A stretch of 37,178 nucleotides of DNA from Bacillota bacterium. Its GTDB lineage: Bacteria; Bacillota; Clostridia; Saccharofermentanales; DTU023. The notes beneath the pieces are model-generated. The model was not told the DNA's origin, ran no database searches, and was given only the letters and a program-made list of their open reading frames with translations. Below are positions 1 to 10,973 of the stretch, one piece after another; the first letter of the stretch is position 1, and the number at the start of each line of letters is the position of its first letter. The stretch lies in contig JAEWER010000015.1 of assembly GCA_023389255.1 (NCBI GenBank), positions 1 to 37,178 of the forward strand, written 5' to 3'. Made by a program: the position numbers and the translations under genes.

Positions 1-3000
1 AGCTTAAAGAGCCTGGTTTTACCTAAAGATCTAAAAGAAGATAAAACACTATCCTTTGCTTACGCCAGCTTTGGTGCTAACAAGCTGACAGACGAAGCAC
101 AAAAGAAATTAGCTGAGCAAACAGATAAACTCAAAGAGCGTGCTACTGAAAGCGAGCGTAAACACCCTTATCTGCATTTTCATAAACAATGGGATAAGAG
201 TTTTGATCTAGTTGATCAGCAAGTGCGTAAAGATTACGAAAAAGCTATGCAAGACTTTTTCGAGGGCAAAGAGAAGTTCAGAGAAGAACGCACTAAACAA
301 GAAGAGCAAAAAGCTACTTCTAAGCAAACTACTCCAGCACAAAGTGGAACTGATACAACACATAAAAAAGCAGAAGTGGAGAAAACTTCTGAGCCCCAAA
401 CGTCAGCAAACGAAAAAACAGCTGAACAGTCTAGCGAAGAGAGTGGGCAACAAGATAGGGTTGCCAATGCTAATTCAGCTAATACCAATGCTTATGTAGC
501 CAGAGTTAGAAGCAGAAGATCGCTGGATCTAGCTTCACGTTTTACTGGTGCAGCCACCTATGCTAACGATGCCTATCAGCTAGTTGCGCCTACTGGCTCA
601 GTAGCTGGTAATAAGATGACCATCAAGAGCGTTCAGTTGGTCAGCGCTAATGATACTCAAGCCAAATTTGTGGTAACTGTACAAAATGGTTTTAGATACA
701 ACAGAGATCAAACTTACCACCAAATCAAAGTTACTGGTCAATTTAAGTCTTTGAGTATTGATGAAGCGAATCGTATTGTTCCTGGTACCTTTAGAACTCC
801 AGGTGCGCAATCGCCGAATACTGATTCTGTCTACCATGTAACAGTTAATTACAACTCAGGCGTACAGGCGGTAGTTGTTAATTGGAATATGCAAACAACT
901 CGTCAGCAGGGTACATCTCCCTCTGGCATCTATCAAGCATCGGCTAGCACTACTATTCGCTTAGAAAAAACTAGTACTACTCCAGTGCAACCTGGCCAAC
1001 AACAAGGTGCGCTCAGAGTAAATCTTAATAATCAGAGTGATTTTAATTTGGCAAGCGCTCAAGTCAATGTGCGCAATGCATCAGGTACTGTCAATAAAAC
1101 GCAAGCAGGAGCAATTGCTGTTAATTTTACAGGTTTGCCTGTGGATACCTACACAGTCACTGTTTCTGGTGTTAACTCACCCTATTTTTTGACACCCCAA
1201 ACTAGCAGTGTGTCTGTGGTGGCCAATCAGACTGTAAATACAAGTTTTACTATTACTAAAACCCCTGAGCCAGTAACACCACCGACTACACAAAAAGGAA
1301 GAGTGTTTTTAATTATTGGTAAGAATGGCACAGCTAACTTCCCCAGTGGTTGGACGGTTCAGTTAACGCAAAATGGCGTAGGCGTAGGTAATCCACAAGC
1401 TGTACCAGTTCGTGGAGGCACAGTAACCTTTAACGATGTTCCCTACGGTTCTGGTTATAATTTCCGCTTTTTCAAAACTGGCAACTGGGTGCAAGAAGAA
1501 AGCATTGCTGATTTCAGCGTCAATGCACCAGAACAGTCGCAGACTACTTCTTTTAGATTAGAAGCTCCGAGCTATGGAGATATGATCTTTACCGTAACTG
1601 CTTTAACCAATGGTACCTATGCGCCTATTAGCGGTGCAGAATTCAAGATCAGGAGTAAAAGTACAGGTGCATTCGTTAAGGGGAAAAGTGGTGGCGATTT
1701 AGTGTTGCGTACCGAAACTAACGGTAAAGCGCAAGCAACGGTTAATGCTTTGCCTGCTGGCATGTACTATATTGTGCCGACCTTAGTTCCTGCTGGTTAT
1801 CAACGCCCTAATAACTATTTGATGCGTGTTTATGCCAATAAAGAATCGTACGCTTTCAATATCCATTTCAATAAGGGTGTAACCGACCGCATTCAGATGA
1901 ACTTTACTGCTACCAATACCAACAGCGAGCCTGTTGCTGGTGTGCGTTTCAAAATTAAGGATGTCCTAGGTACCTATGTTAAAGATACAGATGGTAGAGA
2001 TATTGAATTAGTAACCAATGAGCAAGGTAAGACAGTTGCCAGCGACGGTACCTTGCAGACCATTCGTAAGCTGGGACAGGGTGATTACTACATTGAAGTA
2101 ATTCCACCAGCTGGATACCGTGCGCCTGAACAACAGCAGGTTATGAAAGTGGCAAGTACTACTGAGGTTATTACATACAATGTGCAACTTGCCCAAGATC
2201 AATCCAGTGAGCGCAGTTGGCAAGTTGAATTAGTAGATGAGAGTGGCGCACCACTTGCAGGTAAAACTCTAGTCTTTACTAAGAGCAATGGTCAGCCAGT
2301 TACATCGGGTGGTGCTCCTTTTAGACCTGATACGGAAATGGACGGTAAAGTGTATGTTGACCGTATCGCTTCAGGTCGCTATACCGTTACCTTTGATGGC
2401 GATGATCGCTACCAAATGGTAGAACAAGTTGTAGATATCCCAAACGACACCACAACCACTTATACCAAGCTGGTAGCTAAGTTGAAAGAGGGCAAATCTG
2501 CTCTCAATATCTACATGCACGACACCAAGAATAAACCGGCTGGTGGTGCACATTACATTGTGCGCAATAAAGCAGGTGTGCAAGTAGCTGCTGGTACCAC
2601 AAACTTAGTGACTGGCAGAGCAGCAGAAGAAGACTTGCCTTATGGCGAATATACTGTCGAATTTGCGTCAGGCAATGGTCTTAAATTGAGTGAGGGTGAT
2701 GTTTCGCCCAAGCAAGTCACTTTATCGAGTGCTAACAAAACAGCCCAAGTTGAGTTTGCAGTTGAGCGTCAAACGCTGACTATATCTAACGCGGGTAGCT
2801 TGAAAATAGAGGGCACAGTCTATACCAGTAATGGTACAGATAAAACTAACTGGAGCGTGGAAATTCAGAAGAATGCTTCTGCTCCCAGCACCGCCAAGCG
2901 TGGTATTAAAGCAGAAATAAAAATTCCCGTTTCTGAGATGACCATGCCATCTCAACCAGTTTTGACGATCAAAAAAGGTGATAAGATCACTGCTAATGTG

Positions 3001-6000
3001 CCAGTTGATGGTAGTTGGCAACGTGAAAATGGTTACTACGTCTTCCGTGATGAACGCTTATACAACAGCGACATGGATACGGAAGAAACCATCTATATAT
3101 ACAGCTTTGATGCTGTTGGCGTGACAGGTACTCAACAGTACACTGCATCGGCACGTGCTGAAATTATTTCCAGCGATCCCTCCGAATTGATTAAACCAGT
3201 TGAGGGCACTAAAGTGCTTAAAGCTAGTGACAAAGTAGAAGCTGGTCGCTTAGGTGGTGTGGGTACTGCTACCACGGATACACAAACTGGCGAAGTCAAT
3301 TGGCATTTTGATGGTGATGTAGATGTCAAGTTGCCTGGTAAAGTTACTTTTACCATGACCAATCCAGAAGATGGTGGAACAAAGCCGTTTGATCCAGGCT
3401 TGTTGCCAGTAGTTAAAATTACTGATGAATATGGGCAAGTGCGTACGGATATTCCTTATAAACTCGAACTTAGCCCTGATAATAAGACTTTCATTTTAAC
3501 GATGGATGCTCCCACCGCGGATAAATTTAAATTCCAGGTGGATGGCAGAACCAAAATTGATACTGCTCGCACTACCAGTGTCTATACCATGGACACCAAA
3601 ACCACTTTTGTACCAGCAGGCTCTAAAGATGTCCTGTTAGAAGCAGAGCAAAAGATTGCAACTCCATCCGTCTTGCTACCGTCAAATGAAAAAGTTGAAC
3701 AATATTCTGATTGTGAAGATGGTCGCCATCGTGTCAACTTGAGTGGTAACTTTAGTGATGACGGTAAGTATATTGAGTGGGAAGCACGTTTAACTAACGC
3801 TTCGAAAAAAGATGGTGGTGGTGTTGCCTTAAACCTCAGTGAATACATGTGGCCGTTCTCCATGGGCATCTCTGTGGGCGATGGCTTAGGTCCAGCAGAA
3901 ATTACCCAGGTTAGCTCCAGCGGTAAAGCTATGCCCTACCTGCTTAACGAAGATTTGCAAACTGTCTACGATGATGGTTCTAGCGCTGGCAAAAACTTCG
4001 ATTTGCGTGCGGATTACAGCGAATACCACTACATGAAGACAGAAAATACTAGTGGTGGTGCACTGATGAACAAACCCCACTATTCCTATTTGACTGGTTA
4101 CAACAGCAATACTTCAGGTATTACCATCATTAAACGTTATGAAAAGACTTCACTCGATGGTAACAAGTATTGGTGGGATCCAGCCAGTGGTGGTCTGAAC
4201 TGGTTTAAAGCTGGTAGCTTGACTGGTCCTAACTTCCAGCGCTTGGCGCGTGGTGAGTACATGATCGTCAAGTTTAGAACGCCGATTACTGACTTTTCAC
4301 GTGCTCGCCGCTTAGGTCCCGATGGACAGCCTTTAGGCTATGAAATCAGAACCAATTCCAGAGCGTATGATTTCTATGCCAAAGATGAAACTTTCCGCTC
4401 CAGACCCACTTGCGAGATGCAAACTAACCTGGTGATGCGTGAGAAAAAGAATCTAGGCAATATCAAAGAAGTTGTGCTGGAAAAAGATGGTATTGGTGAA
4501 GTTAGAGCTACTGGTGAATTTATCGAAGATGGTACCAAAATCTTGTGGACCATTAAGACGACACCGCAGGTTGATAGCGTTTGGAACATGAAAGCCACTC
4601 GCTCTTTCCAAATCAACTATGCCTTAGTCGATAGCAACAATAACTTTAGAGGCGATACAGGCTTAGGTGAAATTCAAGACCGTACCATGATACCCGTATC
4701 TGTTGGTGACTATCGGGGTAGAGAAACAGCTACAGATCCTCGTTCAGGTCAAATTATTATCGATCGTATCAACAGTTCTGAAAATTTGACCTATACCTTT
4801 GTGACACCAGTAATCAAAGATATGGATGATTATCGCTTGCGTGTTGAGGCTTTCTATGGTGAGGGTAACTCCTTAGGTAGCGATCCTGATTTGCCTACGA
4901 ATCCCTTACCTAAAGAAGGTCAGAATATTGACTACGTTATCTTAGAGGGTCGCACAATCTCGGTAATGGTGCAGAAGCGTTGGGAAAATGTTTACTCGGG
5001 CAATGCCAAACCAGCAGTAACTTTCCGTTTAATGCGTACTGATTTTGCAGGTAAAACGGAAGAAGTCAGCCAGGTAACGCTGAAAACACCGAATAATTCT
5101 GAATATATCAGTTATCGCTTCGAAAGCATGCAAGGTCCAGAGGGCGAGATGAATTTGCCCCGTTTCGATGAAAATGGTGACCGCTACACCTATTTTGTGC
5201 TAGAAGACACAGTGGCAGGTTATGACTCTGAAATCACAGGCATGAACCGCTCTAACACCTTGTGGCGTGCTAGTAACACCAAGCTAAATGTGGTGGAAGA
5301 AGCTCAAGATAAAGTTAAATATGTCAGCAACAGAGGTGATGGTACTTATCCTGATCCCTATTTGCAGGATGGTCCAGATATTCGCAATGCTGATACTAAG
5401 CACCTGAACAACCGAGGTGAAAACTACAAAGTTGAATACGATGATGCCATCATCGGTAAATCGGGACAACAAACCAATGTGCCTGGCTTGTTCAACATGA
5501 AATTGACCATGGAGGGCAAGAGTAAGAGCAGTAGTGGTGCAGCTGACATTATATTTGTAGTCGATAACTCCTACTCCATGAAAAATGTGTGGGGTGCAGA
5601 GCGTCCTGCAACTCACGAAGTAGATACGAAGATGTACCAGGTGCGCAAGACCTTGGAGCGTCTGCAAAATGAGCTCTTGATTATCCCTGGCACTCGTATC
5701 GGTATCGTTAACTTCGCTACCATGGTTGAGCGTGGTTTAACACCAACCTATAAATTGCGCTGGGAGGGTAAAAACACACCACAAACTGTTGTTTTGAATA
5801 ACAAAGATGTTGTTCCGCTGACCAGCAGTGCAGCCGAATTTGCTCAAGGTATTCCTCGTTTCGCGCGTCAAAGTCAGGGTGGTAATGTTTCCGCCTACAT
5901 GAATGACGGACAACACAACTTAGGTACCAGTAACTGGGACGGTGAAACTAATATTGTTGCTGGCTTGCAACGTGGCGTCGCAGAACTGTATCCAGAAAGT

Positions 6001-8718
6001 GAGCGTGGACAATGGCAAAAACGCCAAAAGATTTTAGTCTTAATTTCTGATGGTTCAGCCGTAGGTTCAGTTAAGTTGAAAAACTATCCTTTAGATCCGT
6101 CTAAGCCTTTGTTCGAAAACTTATCACCCACCACGCCGATGCATAAGAGTTCTAACCCGTTATCGAACTACATCATCGTCAACAACAAGTACAACTTGTA
6201 TGGACCGCTGGTTTACTACACTGACAATGGTGTGCGTGTTGATAACCACGAAACATCGACCACAGCTGTAGCGGACTACTACAAAGCGTTGCACCCTGAT
6301 ATGGAAGTGTTCTCCTTTGCAGTAGACCCCTTGAACAGCGGTTGGACTGACCCTGATTTTGGACAAAATAATTTAGGCTTAACTCGTGGTGAAGCAGCAG
6401 CTGAGATCATGGAACGTCAGTTGCGCAACATCACAACGGATAAAGTCAATAACTACATCAGAGCAGACAGACCCGAAGAATTTAAAGAGAAAGCATCACT
6501 GCTCAACTCTGCTATCAAAACCAAATCGATTGTCGATGGTGTAGTTGAAGATCCGATGGGTCGCCAAGTTATTTTGGATGATCGCTTTACTAAGGGTGTC
6601 TTCGAAGTTGCTTCAACGGCACAACTAGAAGATGGTGATTTCTATCTCTCGGACAACCAAGGTAATTACTTAGCCAAGGATGGCAGTATTAGAAATACTA
6701 ACGACGAGAGCAACAATAACTTTACGCTCAGCATGTATATGTATGACCGTACCAATTCTGGCTTTACCGTTAGACGCCCGAACTTGCTATCGCCAACTCC
6801 AGTACAAGTACGTCTAGATACGAATGGTCAGCCCTTGACAGTGCCTAGTTACGATCGTAGTACGCATAGTGTAAAACTCAATAATTGGGTGCCTAACTAC
6901 ATCACTGAACAAGGACCTAACAAAGCGTACGGTGTGTATAACTTTGTGATCGCAGAAAACTTGCGGACACAAAATCCAGAGCGCATGAATAGCTATACCG
7001 TGGGTAACGATTTCCGCATTCTGGATTCACTTGATAAGGTACTAGCTGCTAAAAAAGCAGGTAAGCACTTAATTTTGATCCGTAACGGCGATACAGGTCT
7101 GTTTGAAAAACCGTTTGAAACGCAGTTAGGTCTGAATCAAATGCCCAAAGTGGCTGCCAGTGCCAGTGAGAAAAATCTGCTGGATGGAGTCAAAGTTGAG
7201 CGTGTCGGAGACAAGTTGCGCATTACTGGTTTGAATTTAGGTAAAGACGAAGAAGTAACTTTGCGTTACCGCATTCATATCAATACAGAAACGAAAGATT
7301 TCTACCCTGATTTCTACTATCAGGCAAATAAAACCACAACGTTAAATCCGAAGCCAGCGCAGGGAGATCACTATCGCTACTTCCCGATCCCTTCGGTCAA
7401 AGCGCCATACATTCCCATCGAGATGGAGAAGCAGTGGGTTGATCGTCAAGGCAATCGCTTAAGTGCTGAGGCAATAGCTAGAGCGCTAGCCAAAGCAGAT
7501 ACAGATCATATCGATTTAGTGATCTACCGTTACAAGGCGAAGCGCAACAGTGCTGGTGTGCCCATAAATGCTGAGGGATCACCCTTGATGCCTGGTGAAA
7601 GGGCAGTAGCGGATCTGACGACCAAGGAAGCGATTCGTGAAGTGCGTTTGAATAGCGAAAACAATTGGAGCCAAATCAACAAAGATTTGACTGCTTATGA
7701 CAGCACGGGTGCTTTATACATCTACCGTGTGGAAGAAAAAGAGGGCGTGCTGGGATTCAAATCTGAGAGTTATTCAATTGAGCCACGCATCGCTTATTCC
7801 GAAGCTGAGGGTTACAAATTGTTGCCCAAGAGTGATGCGGGTGAATTCAAACCGCTTAAAGCGGGTGAGCGCATCAAGGTTACAGTTGAGCGTGGTAGCA
7901 ACCAAGTGATCTCCACCGCTAATACCACTGTGACTTCTGGCTCACACACTTATCTGGAAAGACCACAAAATGGATTGCTGTACCCCGCATATATAGGTGA
8001 TACCAGTGTCATTGTGGAATTAGCGAACAAGGATTGGCGCACAGGTGATCGTCTAGTAGTTTTTATCAGTCGCCTAGACGGAACTACAGAGAAACAAGAA
8101 TTCATTTTGCGTCAGATCGATGGTAACCAATTCCGTTTTGCCGTGGTCAACCGTCAGGATGAAACTCCGAAAGGTCGTTTCAAATTGATTAAGGCTGACA
8201 AAGACAAGATCAGCACTTTGCTGAAAGGCGCAATTTTCCGCCTAACTGATAACGCTGGTGAACAGCCGATGAAAGTTAAGGAAACGCTGAAAGACGGCAC
8301 CATTGTCTTTGATGGTCTAGAAGTGGGCGAATATACCTTGCGTGAGATGCGTGCACCTGTGGGTTATCAGTTGCCACTCAACCACCAGTACCGTGTTGTG
8401 GTCACCGATGAGGGGGCAGATGAACTGACTGTAAAACTCTTCTTAAATGGTGCTCTCGTAGAACCTGTTGAGAAGAAAGGCACAGCAAGTACAGATGGCA
8501 CGTATGCCTTAGATGGCTACCGCATTCTCAACAGCAAGCTAGATATACCTTACACAGGTGGCTTGCCCTTCATTAATTGGACGTTATTGTCACTCGCCAT
8601 AGCCTTTATGGCAGTAGCAATTTACGTATATAGCAGAAACCGGAAATTAGCTGTCCGCTCTCGAGCGGCTACCACAGCTAGTGGACAGTCGCAGAGCGAC
8701 AACCAATCACACAAATAA
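1..8718 (+). CDS. Giant VWA-domain pilus tip adhesin, 5' end missing
   Basis: The reading frame is open from base 1 to the TAA at 8716-8718, so at least 2905 residues are present and the start and signal peptide lie outside the window; a GTG at 223 is internal. In window residue numbers I see a Lys/Glu/Gln-rich linker (about 75-160), four CnaB/SpaA-like repeats starting near 528, 633, 739 and 835, further beta-rich adhesin domains (1060-1480), and a von Willebrand A domain (about 1850-2110). The VWA domain has a MIDAS DxSxS beginning at D1855, a GETNI threonine segment and the ISDG Asp D2017. A C-terminal CnaB domain has the E-box Glu E2782. The end is a sorting signal: IPYTGG (2849-2854), one membrane helix and a long basic tail. 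VWA plus CnaB plus a sorting signal is the architecture of tip adhesins such as RrgA or SpaC. The shaft pilin follows after 27 bases. Tip location is inferred from architecture and operon. Confidence 0.93.
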   Translation, partial: SLKSLVLPKDLKEDKTLSFAYASFGANKLTDEAQKKLAEQTDKLKERATESERKHPYLHFHKQWDKSFDLVDQQVRKDYEKAMQDFFEGKEKFREERTKQEEQKATSKQTTPAQSGTDTTHKKAEVEKTSEPQTSANEKTAEQSSEESGQQDRVANANSANTNAYVARVRSRRSLDLASRFTGAATYANDAYQLVAPTGSVAGNKMTIKSVQLVSANDTQAKFVVTVQNGFRYNRDQTYHQIKVTGQFKSLSIDEANRIVPGTFRTPGAQSPNTDSVYHVTVNYNSGVQAVVVNWNMQTTRQQGTSPSGIYQASASTTIRLEKTSTTPVQPGQQQGALRVNLNNQSDFNLASAQVNVRNASGTVNKTQAGAIAVNFTGLPVDTYTVTVSGVNSPYFLTPQTSSVSVVANQTVNTSFTITKTPEPVTPPTTQKGRVFLIIGKNGTANFPSGWTVQLTQNGVGVGNPQAVPVRGGTVTFNDVPYGSGYNFRFFKTGNWVQEESIADFSVNAPEQSQTTSFRLEAPSYGDMIFTVTALTNGTYAPISGAEFKIRSKSTGAFVKGKSGGDLVLRTETNGKAQATVNALPAGMYYIVPTLVPAGYQRPNNYLMRVYANKESYAFNIHFNKGVTDRIQMNFTATNTNSEPVAGVRFKIKDVLGTYVKDTDGRDIELVTNEQGKTVASDGTLQTIRKLGQGDYYIEVIPPAGYRAPEQQQVMKVASTTEVITYNVQLAQDQSSERSWQVELVDESGAPLAGKTLVFTKSNGQPVTSGGAPFRPDTEMDGKVYVDRIASGRYTVTFDGDDRYQMVEQVVDIPNDTTTTYTKLVAKLKEGKSALNIYMHDTKNKPAGGAHYIVRNKAGVQVAAGTTNLVTGRAAEEDLPYGEYTVEFASGNGLKLSEGDVSPKQVTLSSANKTAQVEFAVERQTLTISNAGSLKIEGTVYTSNGTDKTNWSVEIQKNASAPSTAKRGIKAEIKIPVSEMTMPSQPVLTIKKGDKITANVPVDGSWQRENGYYVFRDERLYNSDMDTEETIYIYSFDAVGVTGTQQYTASARAEIISSDPSELIKPVEGTKVLKASDKVEAGRLGGVGTATTDTQTGEVNWHFDGDVDVKLPGKVTFTMTNPEDGGTKPFDPGLLPVVKITDEYGQVRTDIPYKLELSPDNKTFILTMDAPTADKFKFQVDGRTKIDTARTTSVYTMDTKTTFVPAGSKDVLLEAEQKIATPSVLLPSNEKVEQYSDCEDGRHRVNLSGNFSDDGKYIEWEARLTNASKKDGGGVALNLSEYMWPFSMGISVGDGLGPAEITQVSSSGKAMPYLLNEDLQTVYDDGSSAGKNFDLRADYSEYHYMKTENTSGGALMNKPHYSYLTGYNSNTSGITIIKRYEKTSLDGNKYWWDPASGGLNWFKAGSLTGPNFQRLARGEYMIVKFRTPITDFSRARRLGPDGQPLGYEIRTNSRAYDFYAKDETFRSRPTCEMQTNLVMREKKNLGNIKEVVLEKDGIGEVRATGEFIEDGTKILWTIKTTPQVDSVWNMKATRSFQINYALVDSNNNFRGDTGLGEIQDRTMIPVSVGDYRGRETATDPRSGQIIIDRINSSENLTYTFVTPVIKDMDDYRLRVEAFYGEGNSLGSDPDLPTNPLPKEGQNIDYVILEGRTISVMVQKRWENVYSGNAKPAVTFRLMRTDFAGKTEEVSQVTLKTPNNSEYISYRFESMQGPEGEMNLPRFDENGDRYTYFVLEDTVAGYDSEITGMNRSNTLWRASNTKLNVVEEAQDKVKYVSNRGDGTYPDPYLQDGPDIRNADTKHLNNRGENYKVEYDDAIIGKSGQQTNVPGLFNMKLTMEGKSKSSSGAADIIFVVDNSYSMKNVWGAERPATHEVDTKMYQVRKTLERLQNELLIIPGTRIGIVNFATMVERGLTPTYKLRWEGKNTPQTVVLNNKDVVPLTSSAAEFAQGIPRFARQSQGGNVSAYMNDGQHNLGTSNWDGETNIVAGLQRGVAELYPESERGQWQKRQKILVLISDGSAVGSVKLKNYPLDPSKPLFENLSPTTPMHKSSNPLSNYIIVNNKYNLYGPLVYYTDNGVRVDNHETSTTAVADYYKALHPDMEVFSFAVDPLNSGWTDPDFGQNNLGLTRGEAAAEIMERQLRNITTDKVNNYIRADRPEEFKEKASLLNSAIKTKSIVDGVVEDPMGRQVILDDRFTKGVFEVASTAQLEDGDFYLSDNQGNYLAKDGSIRNTNDESNNNFTLSMYMYDRTNSGFTVRRPNLLSPTPVQVRLDTNGQPLTVPSYDRSTHSVKLNNWVPNYITEQGPNKAYGVYNFVIAENLRTQNPERMNSYTVGNDFRILDSLDKVLAAKKAGKHLILIRNGDTGLFEKPFETQLGLNQMPKVAASASEKNLLDGVKVERVGDKLRITGLNLGKDEEVTLRYRIHINTETKDFYPDFYYQANKTTTLNPKPAQGDHYRYFPIPSVKAPYIPIEMEKQWVDRQGNRLSAEAIARALAKADTDHIDLVIYRYKAKRNSAGVPINAEGSPLMPGERAVADLTTKEAIREVRLNSENNWSQINKDLTAYDSTGALYIYRVEEKEGVLGFKSESYSIEPRIAYSEAEGYKLLPKSDAGEFKPLKAGERIKVTVERGSNQVISTANTTVTSGSHTYLERPQNGLLYPAYIGDTSVIVELANKDWRTGDRLVVFISRLDGTTEKQEFILRQIDGNQFRFAVVNRQDETPKGRFKLIKADKDKISTLLKGAIFRLTDNAGEQPMKVKETLKDGTIVFDGLEVGEYTLREMRAPVGYQLPLNHQYRVVVTDEGADELTVKLFLNGALVEPVEKKGTASTDGTYALDGYRILNSKLDIPYTGGLPFINWTLLSLAIAFMAVAIYVYSRNRKLAVRSRAATTASGQSQSDNQSHK

Positions 8719-8745
8719 AACCCTATGGGAGGAAAAGGAGATACT

Positions 8746-10956
8746 ATGAGAAAACAAAAATTCTTAAGTGTCCTATTAGCAGTAGCTTTGCTGTTTTCAT
8801 TGGTACTTCCTACCAACAGCGCTGTTATGGCAGAAGAGCAAGGCACTAAGAGCGTAACTTTGCACAAACTGTTGATGAGCAAAGAAGATTTAGCTAAATG
8901 GAACAGCAACACAGTTGAGGCTGGTGATGCTGGTCAGAGCATCAATGGCTACAATGCACAGGATGCATTAAATCTGGCTCAAATGAAAACTTTGTTGGGC
9001 TTGACCAATGAACCCAAAGACATTGGTGGTGTTGTGTTTGCTTGGCAAAACAATAGCGATCAATTCATCAACGCACAAGGTAAACCTGTTTATGTTGACG
9101 CAGCTGGTGAAAACGTAACTAGTGCTGGTGGTAGCAACCGTTTGATCACTCCTGCCGACAAGGCATTTACTGAGACAAATGTCTTGATGGGCACTACAGC
9201 AGACAACACAGGTAAAAAATTCGATACCAGCAAGCTTCCTGCTGGCGAGTACAAAATCGTGGAAGTTAAAGAACTGTCCACCTATACTGGCGCTGACGGT
9301 GAATTGCTGACTGGTTCCAAAGCTGTACCTGTAGAAATCACTCTGCCCGTAGTCAATGATAAAGGTGTAGTCGAAAACGCTGTTGTTTATCCCAAAAACA
9401 CTGAAGATGGACCCAAGATCGACAAAAACTATGCCAAAGACAATGGCTTAACTCCTGCTGAGTTATTAGATCAAGGCAAAGAACTGGGTGCTGATTACGC
9501 TAGATACCAAGAAGAAAAAGCAACTGCTCAAGCCACTGTTGGTAAAGTTTTACCTTATGAAATCAAGACTTCAATTCCCCAGAACAGTGAATACAAAACT
9601 CTGCGCTGGACTGACCGTATGACTCACGGTATCACTTTCAACAATGATTTAGAGATCAAATTAGAGGGTGTTAAATTAGTTGCAACAACTGATTACACTC
9701 TGAAAGCAGATCTCTCAGGCTTTAGCGTTACCTTGACTGCAACTGGTCTGGAGAAAGTTAGAACTCAAGCAACTGTTAAAGATGTTGAATTCGTTTTAAC
9801 CTACACTGGCACAGTTAACGCTACCGCTATTGTAGATATGCCGGACAAGAACGAAGTAACCTTGGAATACGGCAACGAGCCTGAAGAAGAGCACGATCCT
9901 GTCGAGAAAAATCCCCATGATGGTCAAATCACTGTGGACAAGAGCTGGACAGAAGGTAATGCACCTGCTGGTGTCAGTGTTACCTACGATCTGCAGGTTA
10001 AGGAAGGTTCAAGCTGGAGAACTGTAGAGACTGTAACTGTTACCAATACAGATGGTAGCAATCCTAAATTAGGTCACGTCTTCACAGGCTTAGAAGATAG
10101 TCAAACCTACCGTGTAATCGAGCGTCCGATGGGTTATACCCCTGAGTACACAGATGGCGGTGATGGCACTATCAACATCATGAACCGTAAGAACAAGAAC
10201 CCCAAACCCAAAAAACCTACCACACCTGAAGTTGTTACTTATGGTCGCAAATTTGTCAAAACCAACTTTGACGGTTCAGAACGTCTGCAAGGCGCTCAAT
10301 TCATTATCTTGAATCAAGCTAAAGACAAATATTTAGCTTATGTTGATGGCGCAACTCAAACAGCTAATAAAGAAGCAGCTAAGAAAGCTCAAGAGGCTTA
10401 TATGGATGCTTTCTTACTAGGCGAGAGCATTCGCAAGATTGAAGAGGGTTCACGTACTCCTGACCAAATAACTCTGTTAGCCAAGTTAGATGGTGATACC
10501 TCAACCGAGGGTTCAATCCTCAACTTAGAGCATAAGAGAAACGCTGCTTTCCGCACCGCTTCCTATGCTTATGAGTGGAAAACTGGTACTAGCAAACAAG
10601 CTGATGCAGTGGTCTTAACTTCTAACGAACAAGGTCAATTCGCCATTGGTGGTTTAGAAGATGGCACCTACTACTTGATGGAAACTCAAGCTCCCAATGG
10701 CTATGCTACCAGCTACGATAGCACCACCTCAGCCTTAGAGTTTGTAGTTGGTCCTGGTACCTATGAAAGAGATGCAGCAGGCATGGAATACACCGATAAG
10801 AGCGGCGTCAACGATGCTAAACAGGTTGTCAACAAAAAGATTGACATTCCTCAAACCGGTGGTATCGGTACTGTAATCTTCACCGTGGTCGGTTTAGCAG
10901 TTATGGCTTTAGCCGTGTTTGCTATGAAACGTAGAAATCAAGCTGATGAAGCTTAA
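8746..10956 (+). CDS. Major (shaft) pilin, SpaA-like, LPXTG-type
   Basis: This encodes a 736-residue secreted pilin expected to form the covalent pilus shaft. I chose ATG 8746 over the in-frame ATG at 8725 because the earlier codon lies within or upstream of the ribosome-binding site (GGAGG 8728-8732, AAGGAG 8735-8740), and the later start gives a clean signal peptide (Lys/Arg start, hydrophobic core, AVMA-EE cleavage near residue 30). The pilin motif VYPKN carries the polymerising Lys K217. A middle CnaB domain lies near 400-480, and the C-terminal SpaA domain has the E-box YLMETQAP with E646. That last domain contains an Ala/Lys-rich helical insert (about 545-610), as seen in several fimbrial pilins. 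The protein ends with IPQTGG (701-706), a membrane helix and a basic tail. It lies between the tip adhesin and a class C sortase, as expected for a polymerised pilin. Confidence 0.93.
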   Translation: MRKQKFLSVLLAVALLFSLVLPTNSAVMAEEQGTKSVTLHKLLMSKEDLAKWNSNTVEAGDAGQSINGYNAQDALNLAQMKTLLGLTNEPKDIGGVVFAWQNNSDQFINAQGKPVYVDAAGENVTSAGGSNRLITPADKAFTETNVLMGTTADNTGKKFDTSKLPAGEYKIVEVKELSTYTGADGELLTGSKAVPVEITLPVVNDKGVVENAVVYPKNTEDGPKIDKNYAKDNGLTPAELLDQGKELGADYARYQEEKATAQATVGKVLPYEIKTSIPQNSEYKTLRWTDRMTHGITFNNDLEIKLEGVKLVATTDYTLKADLSGFSVTLTATGLEKVRTQATVKDVEFVLTYTGTVNATAIVDMPDKNEVTLEYGNEPEEEHDPVEKNPHDGQITVDKSWTEGNAPAGVSVTYDLQVKEGSSWRTVETVTVTNTDGSNPKLGHVFTGLEDSQTYRVIERPMGYTPEYTDGGDGTINIMNRKNKNPKPKKPTTPEVVTYGRKFVKTNFDGSERLQGAQFIILNQAKDKYLAYVDGATQTANKEAAKKAQEAYMDAFLLGESIRKIEEGSRTPDQITLLAKLDGDTSTEGSILNLEHKRNAAFRTASYAYEWKTGTSKQADAVVLTSNEQGQFAIGGLEDGTYYLMETQAPNGYATSYDSTTSALEFVVGPGTYERDAAGMEYTDKSGVNDAKQVVNKKIDIPQTGGIGTVIFTVVGLAVMALAVFAMKRRNQADEA

Positions 10957-10973
10957 TCAGTCTTTGTAAACTA

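Noticed and set aside
4411..4422. CEMQ in the adhesin as a complement-like thioester
   Set aside because: The surroundings do not match known thioester-domain motifs, so four residues alone are insufficient; kept only as a note in a finding.
5284..5667. Minus-strand open frames such as the 127-codon one here
   Set aside because: They lie opposite clear coding genes, lack ribosome-binding sites and show no recognisable protein features.
223..8718. GTG at 223 as the start of the giant adhesin
   Set aside because: The frame stays open to base 1 and no ribosome-binding site precedes it, so the gene simply enters from the left.
8725..8748. ATG 8725 as the shaft pilin start
   Set aside because: It overlaps the ribosome-binding site, and ATG 8746 gives a normal signal peptide with correct spacing.
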